Shown here: positions 11,848 through 23,649 of the stretch, piece after piece
Position numbering within the stretch: position 1 is the first letter of the stretch
Layout of the letters: each line of letters starts with the position of its first letter
Assembly: GCA_029216955.1 (NCBI GenBank)
Contig: JANAVB010044017.1
Span: 4,000,466 to 4,064,465, forward strand
Reading direction: 5' to 3'
DNA from: Iris pallida
Lineage: Eukaryota > Streptophyta > Magnoliopsida > Asparagales > Iridaceae
DNA: 64,000 bases
Position numbers and translations under genes: made by a program
The notes under the pieces: generated by a model
What the model was told of the DNA's origin: nothing
Database searches by the model: none
Seen by the model: only the letters and a program-made list of their open reading frames with translations

Positions 11848-14103
11848 TGTCACGACTCGCACCCTGAAGAGGGGTACGAGTACGTGGTTACGTCCAGCCT
11901 ACGCCGTAGTATCGGCAGTAGAATGCTGTATATAGGGTCTGTAAATACTACGACTAAAATAGATAAATGTACCTGTACAGTATATACTCTCCGAATGGAG
12001 GTGACATAGCAATATAGTCTCAATCACATATGTCAAACTAAGGTAGATAGCACGAAAAGGAAATATAATAGATAAAACAGGAAATGAGTCCAAAATCCAC
12101 AAGTCAGAGCTATACACAAACACCCAGAGTATCAGAGAATATATAATAGATACTACAAACTAAAATGTACTAGCTGGCTCGCAGGCCAGGCAAACCTAAC
12201 TAAACTAAGCTACTCAGGGTGAGCAAAGTCTAGTGGCTCTACCAACAAGCCACGGTCTAAGTCTACTCCGTCGGACTCAACCCCATAGTAGGTCGGGCAA
12301 TCAGTCTCAGAGTCATCTGTAAAATTTGTCAACGATATCCTGTCAGAAAAATGAGCAAGTACAAACACCAACAGCAGTTCCATATGAATTGACAAATACT
12401 ATAAGAGACAGCATAATAAAATATAAGACAAAGATATAGGTAGGGGTGAGCATCGGTTCGGTTCGGTTCAAACCGAACCGAATATGTGAAAACCGAAATA
12501 ACGTAAATCGTATTTCTCAAAACCGAAAACCGAACCGTGTTTATAAAAACCGAACAAAATCGAACCAAATTAATTCGGTTCGGTTTTCGGTCGGTTCGGT
12601 TTCATGGACCAATGTGCATGGCCTTCAAGTTTTTAGCAAAATGAGCTTATTTAAATAAAAAAAATAAAAAAATATATGACATTATTGTATTTATGAATTG
12701 TTATATTACATAGAGTGAAAGATATTAGTATATATAGATTGAGGGTAGATAGAGAGAGTGCTCAAAGAAGCACCGACATAGAATAGGAGAAGAAAGTGCG
12801 CTCAGTTAGGGATTAATAAACATTAGTATATGTATATTGTGGGTAGTTTGATAAATTACTAAATCTAAATCGGTTTTCGGTTCGGTTCGGTTTTTCGGAT
12901 TAAGAACCGAAAACCGAACCGTTATTTCAAATTTTTAAAATTTTAAACCGTAAACCGAACCGATAACCAAAAAACTGAACCGTTTGTCATATTTCGGTTC
13001 GGTTCGGTTCGGTTTTCGATTTTTAACCGTTATATGCTCACCCCTAGATATAGGCAACTTGGGAACCATTTGAAAACCGAGTTACAATCCTTGAACCAAA
13101 CAAGGACTGGGGTTGTAACCCTTCTTTCAAATAGAACTTAGTCTCAAATCATAATACAGTATAAAAGCAGGTAGAGCATGTGAGTAATGGAATTATAGCA
13201 TGGTGAAAAGTACAGAAAGTAAAGCTGAACTGGAATATAAGATACGACAATAAATATAAAATATGATTTGAATTGTTAGAGCGATATGTGATCAGCTAGG
13301 GAGTCATGGTGGGGTTATCCACTTGGCCCGACAATCCGCGGTAACCTCAACGGAGAGTCATGCCGGCCAATCTGGATAACCTGGCATGGGGTATCTGCTA
13401 TACCCTACGTGAGGTGAGGGTGGCGCTAGCAAAATAGTGACAGGAAGGCTTTGATCACATAACCCCTAATAATTCTCCCATCCCCGAATAGTATCATGGA
13501 TCCGGACATGGCACATCATGACATGGATCCGAAAGTAGGTGATCAGCCCACTCCCAAATCGATATCTATATAAGTACATGAACATGGATATCATATACCA
13601 ACAAACCAAGGAAAATTCGGGAATAACATCTCATGACAGGATCCAACGTATACTAGTCCGTGAACCATCGTGTCGGGAATCATGTAAGACACTACAACTG
13701 AATCGAATATAGTAGATATCAAGACAATGAAAACTATCAGTAAATGTACTCACCTGCGGTCCTGACCTGATAAGGTGAACAGACGCTCAAAGTAATCACA
13801 GACCTAAAATAAGATACTATGAGTCAAACAGGGCTAAATAATGAAAAATGAAGCTAATTCAAGTCATGAATGCAAGTCTAAGTCAAAACTAGGTCTATCT
13901 AGGTCAGACTGAGTCACACTAGGTCATACTGGCTCATACTAGGTCATACCAGGTCACTGGGAGTCAATCCAAGTCAAACTAGGTCAATCTGGTTCAAGGG
14001 TTGACTTACAGTTGACTTTTGGTCAAAAAGTCAACTCTGGTCAACTCTGGTCAGTACTGAGTCAACCCTGGGTCAACTCTAGGTCAAATAAGTCAAATGT
14101 TGA
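11848..14103 (-). mobile_element. Element A, truncated 5' LTR
   Basis: The sequence parallels 5472-7108 closely, apart from the 606-bp hAT insertion at 12441-13046. It starts TGTCACGACTCGCACCC and breaks off after AAGTCAAATGTTGA at 14103. The distal 2.4 kb present in the other LTR is missing. The next base belongs to a related LTR in the opposite orientation. Confidence 0.7.
12441..13046. mobile_element. Non-autonomous hAT element with 8-bp target duplication
   Basis: This 606-bp element has perfect 13-bp terminal inverted repeats TAGGGGTGAGCAT and a perfect 8-bp target duplication GATATAGG (12433-12440 and 13047-13054). The other LTR of element A has the uninterrupted site. The subterminal regions are dense in CGGTT/AACCG words in both orientations. 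No transposase is encoded, so it would need a hAT transposase in trans. Confidence 0.9.
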
Positions 14104-14453
14104 GGTTGTTTAGGTAGTTATTTTATTTTGTCTGGAGTTGTATTTACTTTGTGGATTACTGTATCTTTATTGAGTTTTGAGATGTATTTCTGGGTTCATG
14201 TAGCTTAGACACTTAGACTTCTATCTCCTGTATTTATTTTGAATTTCATGTTTTATCTATCCTTATCATGCTCTACCTTAGATGTGATTGAGTTTGTATC
14301 TGCTATGTCACCCCCATTCGGGGAGTATAAACTGTTTAGTCTTATACTGTTAGATGCATTGAGACTTAGGACAGCGTTCTACCGCCGACACTGCGGCGTA
14401 GGCTGGGCGTTGTTACGTTCTCGTGCCCTAACCCTAGGGCGCGGGTCGTGACA
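14104..14453 (+). mobile_element. 3' end of an A-related LTR in plus orientation
   Basis: The stretch ends with the 83-nt two-hairpin block (14371-14453) and GCGGGTCGTGACA. Its upstream part resembles the reverse complement of 5554-5660 and also 3300-3405. Its left part is missing: it abuts the inverted LTR of element A at 14103. On the right it joins the internal region of element B at 14454 without a visible duplication. Confidence 0.6.
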
Positions 14454-16929
14454 ATATTTTTATTCGTGCCTAGTCGTATCCTTTGAAATTTCGAGGACGA
14501 AATTTTTCTAAGGTGTGTAGATTTGTAAGCCCACTTTCCAATTTTTTTATTATGTTTAAATTTTATGGTCATTAGGATTTGTACCTAAGATCATAAGAGA
14601 GCTATGATCATATTATGATCATTTAGCCCTTATATAGTTTATATAAGCATTGTTTAATTATTTTATAGCTTATTATAATTTTTAGAGATTTATATATTAA
14701 TATTTAATATTTTTAATGACTTTTAAGATTTTAATATAGGTTTATTTGGGACTATTTTGAGCCAAGGTATTTTATGTAGGCTCCAATAGGTTACAAATAC
14801 TTTCTATAATTTTATAGAATTTTTCTGTAAATTTTAGATATTTATTTTATTTTTTAAAGGCTTCCAATATTGATTAAGAGGTCATTTAGGACTAATATGA
14901 GATAAAGTATTTTTATTTATATTCTGGAAGGTTAATTATATATTTTCTGTAATTTTCTACAATTTTTTAGGAATTTTTAGGATTTTATTTGAGTTCATTT
15001 AGCTTTAGAATGATTTTTAAATTATTTTTTAAAAATTAATTATCCAGTCATCCCCAGTCAGCGCTGGCTGGGCCCACCCGTCAGCCATTGCAGCGCCCAA
15101 TCATCGGATGTTGACTGTACCTGCCCTATGTATATATATTTTCGCTGAACAGTAAACCCTAATTTAATTCTGGCCGATTTTGAGGAAACTTGTTCCAAGG
15201 AGTCCCCCGACTTCCTGAGGCGATTGCGGACAACTCCGACCTCCTTTTTGCGTGCCATTTTTTGTTGGATTCGTATTGAGGTATAATTTTCGAATATCTA
15301 ATTTATTTTTATTATCTCTGAACCTTAATTTCTGTAAAATTCGTAGAGTGTCGGTTGTTCGAAACTTGACATGTTTTGGCGGTTTCGAGATTTAGGGAGA
15401 ACCAGAAATCGAAATCATGAACCGTTTGAAGTTTCGAAAAGCTAACACAGAGACCTACGACATATATTTTTCCCAGAAATTAAATCATTAATATAATATT
15501 TTAATTATTTCATGTTTTGTTAATAAATCATCGATTTGGTCACGGATAACAATAATGGCGATATCTTTTGACCAAAGCATGATTTTGCAGAATGGTTGAT
15601 TCCAGTACGCTCATGGCACTGAAATCTACCAAGGTATACTTTCAAAACCTTGAGTTCATGACGTTTGACTAGATAGTCAATTGTACGTCTCGATTTATAT
15701 GCCATGGTTTCCAAAATTGGAAACGTAACTGTTTATGGCCAAACTTGCATGTTTAGATTATATTCAGATTATTATTAGGTTAAATTAGGTTTTTAAGTAA
15801 TTTATTTCAGAATTAACTATTGTTAGATTAGTAAGCCATTAGCCACTTATTCCATGAATTTAGAACTAGAACCTTAGAATTGACTCGTGGTTTTCGTGCA
15901 TGGTTCGTGGTACGATATATGTTATCGGCAGATAGTTTCTAGATCGACAATCCTCTTATCCTCGACTTGTGACTATGGTTTGTACAAGGATTCAGGCAAG
16001 AACAATATTGTATTATGTTTTAGTTCATTATAACGTTTTCTCTATCGTTTTCTTGTTTGATATCCCGTTGAGACATTGCTTGATATTCCGTTGAGACACG
16101 ATTGTGACACCGTAGTTATTGTATCCTTCTTAGTGTATCATTGACCATTATTGATTGTTAGAGAGTAGGGAGAGGAAATACTTGGTAAATACGTGAACAA
16201 ACCCAAATATTTTGATTGTGGATAGCTAAGTTATACACCCCACGTATGAGTTAGCCGTACCCTATTATTGTGGATAGCCATCGTATGAAGTGCCGTATTA
16301 GCCCAGCCGTTTACTTATTAAAAGGTATTTCACACACACATAGTTGTTCCTATTTTTCTTTTATCTAGTCCATTATCTTGTTAATTCATATCTTGTTAGT
16401 TCACATCTTGCTAATTTATATTTTGCCATTTCATACCTTCCTAGTTACATTCTGCTAGTTCATATCTTGCTAGAGCTAGTCCATATCCTGTTAGTTCATC
16501 TCATGCTATTTCTTTATATACTCTTTGCCATCATAGTTTTTCGTTGTTCTAACTTATTTTGGACTAACAACATTAATTGCAATATGGTTGTACTCTGCTC
16601 CTTTTCTGTCTAGATCATTGTTATAGGTGAGGATGACGTGTCTACTTTTGCACTATGGACCATACGAGGGGGAGATAGAGACTCGAAGGCCAAACCATAG
16701 AAGACTAGTTAGATGTGTGATAGTTTTGTTATAATTGTAAAAGCTTATATTCTTCTTCAAATGTAAAACTTCTAAATTTTGTAAAGTTGATTTAGTTGTT
16801 GTGAATGAGCAGTTAGTATTTATGAGCATTTTGTTTATTGCGGTCTAGACAGCGTACTACCGCCGACACAATGGCGTTGGCTGGGCTTGGACACGTCTCG
16901 TATCCGAAAAATGGATATGGGTCGTGACA
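14454..16929 (+). mobile_element. Element B, 3' part (internal tail plus LTR, first copy)
   Basis: Bases 14454-14523 match the last internal bases of the complete B element (26530-26599), including the GAGGACGAAATTTTT pol-tail remnant and a purine tract. The LTR runs from TGTAAGCCCAC at 14524 to GGGTCGTGACA at 16929 (2,406 bp). It is followed by CATCT (16930-16934), the same target sequence as the complete copy. It is therefore the 3' half of a duplicated B insertion. It shares variants with the LTR at 26600 rather than the one at 22967. There is no coding sequence. Confidence 0.75.
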
Positions 16930-17035
16930 CATCTAAACAGTCGTGATCGTATTACGAGGTGGGTTGCACTTCGATGTACGTAGTTGGCTGTGTCTGTCCC
17001 CTGCTCTCTAGTATTCTGGTTCTGGGGCGTGACAC
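16930..17035 (+). mobile_element. Element C, last 106 bp of the 5' LTR (first copy)
   Basis: This stretch matches 29014-29118 and 35084-35188. It ends TTCTGGGGCGTGACA at 17035. The rest of this LTR, left of the B insertion, is missing. Confidence 0.75.
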
Positions 17036-17044
17036 GGTTTAAGT

Positions 17045-17061
17045 GGTGGCCCATGTAGGTC
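17045..17061 (+). promoter_or_regulatory. Primer-binding site of element C (copy 1)
   Basis: TGGTGGCCCATGTAGGT lies 9 nt after the LTR end. It corresponds to the site at 29128-29144 with one difference, and to the sites in elements A and B. It appears to pair with the 3' end of a tRNA-Ile-like primer. Confidence 0.55.
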
Positions 17062-20000
17062 AACAATATGCTCAGGCCCAAGCTCAGATTCAGAACAGGC
17101 AGAGAGGTCACCAGTAGAAAGGACCAGCACCAAGGGTACAGGGTCAAGTTATAGCTCTAACCGTGGTAGAAGAATTGGCATCAGGTGAGGTGGTGGCAAG
17201 TACCATTCTCGTTAACTCTTTTCTAGCATCAGTATTATTTGATTCAGGTGCATCACATTCATTTATGTCTGTCCGATTCGCTACACGGATAGGACTGGAG
17301 CCCGAGTCATTATCAGTTAGGCTCAATATACTTACTGGTAACGGTCTTGTGGGAGTAGATAGAGTCTTTTCCTCGTGTTGAATCGTAGTTAGCGGTAGAG
17401 AGTTTTTTGCTAGATTGATAGAATTCCCGATGGTCAACTATGATGTGGTCCTAGGAATGGATTGGTTGAAGGATCAATACGCAAGAATAGACTGCCATAT
17501 TGGCAGGATTATTTTTGGTATTCCCGACGAAGAAGAGTTTTCATTTCTTAGAGACGAAGTAGAACCTTGTCCACCAGTCTTGCGGATGGCGATAGCAGCA
17601 GTAGTTCAGTTTTCCAGAGTAGTAGAAGAATTTCCTGATGTATTTCCCGAAGAGCTCCTAGACAAGCCGCCAGAGAGAAAGATAGAGTTCACCATTGATT
17701 TGATTCCAGGGACGGCACCAGTATCAGAGAGAGTCTATAGAATGGCACCAGCAAAGTTGGAGATCCTGTACAAGATGATTGAAGAACTCAGAACCAAAGG
17801 ATTCATTCGTGCTAGTGGATCTCCTTAGGGAGCCCCGATGCTTCTTGTGAAGAAGAAGGATGGTACGTCAAGATTATGTATTGATTATCGTACCTTGAAT
17901 TCTGTAACAATCAAGAACAGATGTCCACTACCTAGGATAGATGACTTATTCGATGAACTCAGTAGGGCAGTAGTATTCTCGAAGATTGACTTGCGATCGG
18001 GGTACCATGAGATCAGAGTTAGAGAGCAAGACATGTCTAAGACAACATTCAGATCTAGATATGGACATTGGAAGTTTCTCGTTATACCATTCGGAGCGAC
18101 CAATGCGCCAACAGTATTTATGGATCTCATGAATCGCATATGATCAGTTAATGATAGTGTTCATAGATGACATCTTAATCTATAACTAGAATGAAGCAGA
18201 GCATGAGCAGCATCTCTGAATAGTCCTTCAGATTCTCAGAGATCACCAGTTGTACGCGAAGTTCAGTAAGTATGAATTTTGGCTTGATCGTATTTCGTAC
18301 TTAGGTCACATCATCACCAGAGGTGGAGTGGAAGTGGAGCCCCAGAAGACAGTGGTTATAGAGACATGGCTAGTACCTAGCATCGTCGTAGACGTTCGCA
18401 GTTTTCTAGGATTGGTGGGCTATTACCGACGATTTGTGTCAGACTTTCCTCGAATTTTAGCACCATTGACGCAGTTGACCCGCAAGGATATACAGTTTGC
18501 TTGGACAGCAGAGTGTCAGAGTTCATTCGAGAAGTTGAAGTAAGAATTGATGACGGCACCCATTCTCATGCTTCTAGATGGAACTGGATGATTTTCAGTT
18601 TATTATGATACTTCAGGCAGAGGATTAGGATGCGTCATGATGCAGCATGGAAGGTAGTAGCTTATGCATCACGTTAACTTCGTGATCATAAGAGAAATTA
18701 TCGAACCCACGACTTAGAGTTAGCAGCAGTGGTTTTTGTCCTTAAGCTTTGTTGGCATTACTTCTACGGAGATCGGGTAGAGATTTTTACCGACCACAAG
18801 AGTCTTAAGTATGTGTTTACCCAGAAGAATCTTAATATACGTCAGAGAAGGTGGCTAGAGCTATTGGTAGATTATGACATCAACCTGCAGTATCATCCTG
18901 GAAAGGCCAACGTTGTTGCAGATGCATTGAGTAGAAGAGCAGGAGCTTATTTTCTAACAGCACAGCCAGAGTTATTAAAGGATCTTGAGAAGAAGGGTAT
19001 AGAGATAGTTCTCCCTACTAATGTGGCATTGATGGCCAGTATGCAAGTTCAGTCCAGCATAGTTGAGAGAATCAAGATAGCACAGTCAACGGATTCTAAG
19101 CTTCAGCGGCTTAGGGCAGAATGTGAAGTAGGACGAAAAGCAGAGTTATATATTCACGAAGATGGCATGCTCCGACATGGAAGGTGTCTTTGTGCACCCA
19201 GTGGTGACATCAGGCAAAGGATCATGGCAGAGGCTCACAGTTCACAGTATTCAATTCATCCCGGTGGTACGAAGATGTATCGTGATATCCGTCAGCATTT
19301 CTGGTAGAATGGCATAAAGAGGGAGATAGCTCGGTTTGTCTCTCGTTGTTTAGTTTGCCAACAAGTTAAAACTGAACATCAAAGACCAGTTAGACTTCTT
19401 CAACCTTTACCAATCCCAGAATGGAAATGGAAGCATATTACCATAGATTTTGTAACTGGGTTACCTAAATCCCCAACTGAGAGAGATGCTATATGGGTTA
19501 TAGTTGACCGACTCACCAAAGTAGCTCATTTGCTCCCTTTCAGGATTGGTCAGTCGACGGATCAGCTAGCAGAGATGTACCTCTGGCAGATAGTCAGACT
19601 GTATGGAGTGCCGGTCAGTATCGTATCAGACAGATATTCAAGATACATATCGTACTTTTGGCAGAGTCTTCAAAAGAATTTGGGGACTCGTCTCAAGTTT
19701 AGTTCAGCTTATTATTCGCAGACAGATGGTCAGTCGAAGCGCACAATTCAAACTCTTGAAGATATGTTACGATCCTGTACACTTGACTTCGATGGTTCGT
19801 CGGAAGATCATCTGCACTTGGTGGAGTTCTCCTACAATAACAGTTTTTATGCCAGCATCCAGACAGCGCCGTTTGAGGCACTGCATGACAGAAAGTACAG
19901 ATTACCTTTAGTCTGGGATGATGTAGGCGAGAGGCAGATGCTTGGTCCAGAAATGGTTACACAGACTATCGAGGTGGTCAGACAAGTTAGAGATCATCTT

Positions 20001-20486
20001 CGAGTTGCATAAGATCGTCAGCGCCATTGGATCGATTCTCATCGACGTCCTCTTGAGTTTTCTATCGGCGACCACGTATTCCTTAGGATCTCGCCTACCC
20101 GTGGCGTCATTCGATTCGGCATACGGGGAAAGCTTAGTCCTAGGTATATAGGGCCATTTGATGTTCTCGAGGGAATAGGTGATGTGTGCTATCATCTCGC
20201 TCTTCCACTGTCGTTATGTGAGGTACATGACATATTCCATGTATTCCAATTATGACGGTACATTCCAAATTCGAGCCATATCCTTGATCATTCGGAATTG
20301 GTTGTTGGTACCAACCTTTCGTATAGGAAAATGCCCGTATCCATATTAGATCGAAGGAAGAAGATCCTCAAGAACAAGACTATTAGTTTTGTCCGTGTTG
20401 CTTGGGGTCATCACTCTTTGGGTGAGTCAACTTGGGAACGTGAGGATGATATCCGATCGTGATATCAACACCTGTTTGACTTATAA
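17062..20486 (+). pseudogene. Gag-less Ty3/gypsy pol, copy 1
   Basis: Only a Gln-rich gag tail (GQQYAQAQAQIQNRQRGHQ) remains after the primer site. Then follow aspartic protease (FDSGASHSFMS, ~17240), RT ([10 protein letters not shown] ~17995, FIDDILIY ~18160), RNase H (TDHKSLKY ~18795, ADALSRR ~18920), integrase with its zinc finger (~19235-19370), the core (IVSDR ~19620, then TIQTLEDML ~19742) and the closing GDHVFLRISPTRG segment. A chromodomain-like tail (SFVRVAWGHHSLGEST ~20385) ends at 20486. Such products replicate and integrate element RNA. Many stops are present, including 17379, 17826, 18141 and 18541, plus a small frameshifting deletion before FIDD that copy 2 shares. The clade is probably Tekay/Del. 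Confidence 0.88.
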
Positions 20487-20651
20487 GGTATAATGTCTTT
20501 CTTATGCCTTATGCTTTTAATTCCTTGCTTGCATGAATGATCGCTTGATTGACTGCTAGTTGTAGATTTACAGTATTAGTGTAACTGGTCCCGACACCTC
20601 TAGCCTCTTGATTAAATTCCGAGGACGAAATTCTTCTAAGGTGGGGAGAGT
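20487..20651 (+). other. 3' untranslated tail and polypurine tract of element C (copy 1)
   Basis: This non-coding spacer has the GAGGACGAAATTCTT motif and the purine run AAGGTGGGGAGAG directly before the LTR. It would prime plus-strand DNA synthesis. Confidence 0.6.
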
Positions 20652-22966
20652 TGTCACTCCCATTTTTCGTTATACGTATTTTTATTATACGTGTACAGAT
20701 TTCTGACATTTGTCAGGTGGATCGTAGTTAGACTTGTCTTGCTTGCATAGTCTTGGTTTAATCTTGCCTTGGTTTATTTGGTTTCGTTCAACATGACTTG
20801 GCTTGGCTTGGCTTGGTTTGGTTTGAGATGGAGAGGTTGGTATTTAAGTCAACTTCTCTCTCTCTCTCTCCTCCATAACTTTTATTTATTTCTTCTCATT
20901 TTCTTCATTTACTCGTCTCCACCTACACCCAAGCCGTGGGCAAGTGCAACTTGCTTCATGATGGATCTCAAATTTTATTGTTCCTTTGTCTTCCTTGCAT
21001 AATTCCAAGCCTCTTTAGAAGTTGGAGATTTTGGTATTGAGGGTTACATTTTTGTATATGTAAGTTTATAATTTCTTTGGTTTTTCTTTGTTTTAATCCC
21101 TTAAACCATGTTATTTTCGAAAAATAATGGGTCCATATTGTAGAGAATTAAATTTCATTCAGTTTAGACCTTTATTTTGCCAAATTTTGAGTCCTTTTGC
21201 CCATGTTATGGACATTGGAAGTTCTAAAACACCATGGCCAAAAGCTTGCTGGTAGGGACAACACCTTGCGCACCACGCACACCTTTTGGTCCGCGCACCT
21301 TACACCTCGTACACCTTTTGGTTTGCGTACCTTGCACCTCGTACACCTTTTGGTTCGCACACCTTTTGGTCTGCGCACCTTGTACCTCGTACACCTTTTG
21401 GTCTGTGCACCTTCCACCTCATATATATTTTGGTTTGCGTACCTTGCACCTCGCGCGCCTTTTGGTTCGCGCACCTTGTACCTCATGTACCTTTTGGTCC
21501 GCGCACCTTGTACCTTGCGTACCTTTTGGTCCGCGCACCTTGGCTTCAAGAATCTTTCTGTCTCACTTTAATCAGAGTTCATATGTGACTTATAGTTTCA
21601 ATCACACATTGGTGTTCTCGATCTTCTTTGCATGTGTTCTATACTTGGCCTAAATGGCGACAACCCGACTTGACACTTGATAGTCTTGAGATAGTAACTT
21701 AAACTTAACTTGAACATGATAATATGAACCCATCTTGATAACTCTTGATAGTGGCCTGTCGAGACGCACTCCAGACAAGTACTCCTGACAAGTAACATGT
21801 AACCTGACATGACATGTATAATCTTGAAAGGCTGTTACGACAACTACCCTGACTTGCTAAGTAACTCTTGTCTTGACACCATGGTTAATTTTTTGATTAT
21901 GCCTGTACAAGCTACCTGTCACGTCTAACATCACGTCTAGGACATAGATTTCTGGTTACCACGGTTAGGAATTTACAGTGAATCTGACTAGGTTAATGAC
22001 TAGATGGATCAAGTAGTTCATATAGAGAGATTTTTCCCAGTTAGAGGCGATTCTGTTATCCCGGCCACACCTGAGGGACTTGTAGCCTGCCGACGAGTAA
22101 GGCACATTTCCAGCCCACTGTCATGTGGGGCACTTCTTGAAAATATAAGTACTGAAAGTACACTAGTAATCTTGATAACTCTTATAACTCTAATAAATCA
22201 CCTCGCCTGGATAACCTGGATAGTTGCAGGGCTTGTGACTACGGGAACATCTTATTGCATCTTGCTAGTAACTAGGTCGGTGATAACCCTAGTTAGCTAC
22301 TGATAACAAGCCGTAGGACTTGATTGGCCGTGCCTGAATGCTTGCTCGTAATTAGCATGGGAATTATATTTCGTCTCTTAATGCAAGCTATTGTTTTATT
22401 CTAACCCTGTCTTATTATCATTTAAGCATGTTCATTTATTTATTCATCTATTTTATTATTTGCTGGTTTTAGTTCCTTAATGAAGCCTCCCTTGTGGCAC
22501 TTGCTCTTTCTGGGGTCTGACCCAGCTAGTTTTGTATGGCCATATTTCGGAGTGATACCCGAAGATCTTCCTGCTTATCAGCCAGATGGTGAACACCAGA
22601 CGTAATCCAGGCAACAAATAGATTTCTTATTTTGCTCTTCCACTCTATTATAAATTATTCTTTTGAGGTGTTTAGCCGTCGAGCAAGTGTTAGCTCGTAT
22701 TGAAACTTAAATTTTTGTCTGTCTAACGACTGTTATATAATTGGAAAATCCTAGGGTTGATCATGTATGACTTAAACTCTTGCTAGTCTTTGCATTTTGT
22801 ATGACTAGTTTCATGATCATCTAAATATGTAATGTTTGGGACGCCTTACCTTGTATGTCTGATGATCTAACATCTTGTAACATTTATTTGCTTGTTTGAG
22901 ATTGAGACAATAAGCTTGTTCTTGACCATAGAGACTGATGGATTGTAGTTTAACCCTCATGCATCT
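20652..22966 (+). mobile_element. Element C, middle LTR, part left of the B insertion
   Basis: It starts TGTCACTCCC at 20652 and matches 32737-35088. It is interrupted after CATCT (22962-22966) by element B and resumes at 29014. It holds a short CT repeat (~20850), a 32-bp minisatellite (21272-21547) and TTGGC words (~20800). The open frames here come from the minisatellite, not from genes. Confidence 0.8.
21272..21547 (+). repeat. 32-bp minisatellite in LTR C (middle copy)
   Basis: About 8.5 units follow each other without spacers. The core of each unit is CACCTTTTGGT followed by YYGCGYACCTTGYACCTCG. One unit is shortened. The period is not a multiple of 3, so several frames on both strands stay open for 100-139 codons with repeated peptides, and none looks like a real protein. 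Confidence 0.85.
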
Positions 22967-23575
22967 TGTAAGCCCACTTCCTGATATTTTTTATTATGAT
23001 TAAATTCTATGGTCATTAGGATTTGTTCCTAAGATCATAAGAGAGCTATGATCATATTATGATCATTTGGCCCTTATATAGTTTATATAAGCATTGTTTA
23101 ATTATTTTATAGCTTATTATAATTTTTAGAGATTTTTAGATATTTATTTATTAAGGTTTAATATTTTTAATGACTTTTAAGATTTTACTACAGGTTTATT
23201 TGGGACTATTTTGAGCCAAGGTATTTTATGTAGGCTCTAATAGGTTACAAATACTTTCTATAATTTTATAGAATTTTTCTATAATTTTTAGATATTTATT
23301 TTATTTTTTAAAGGCTTCCAATATTGATTAAGAGGTCATTTGGGACTAATATGAGGTAAAGTATTTTTATTTATATTCTAGAAGGTTAAATATATATTTT
23401 ATGTAATTTTCTACAATTTTTTTAGGATTTGTTAGGATTTTATTTGAGTTTATTTGACCTTAGAATAATTTTTAAATTATTTTATGAAAATTAATTATCC
23501 AGTCATACCCAGTCAGCGCTGGCCCGGCCCACCCGTCTGCTACAGTGCCCAGACAGCGGGTGATGACTGTACCCG

Positions 23576-23649
<74 letters not shown>

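Noticed and set aside
21272..21547. CRISPR-like repeat array
   Set aside because: Units are contiguous without unique spacers and lie inside a plant LTR.
21197..21653. Overlapping 100-139-codon frames, with similar ones at 33280-33774
   Set aside because: They are produced by the 32-bp minisatellite in both orientations; the period shifts the frame and no domain is present.
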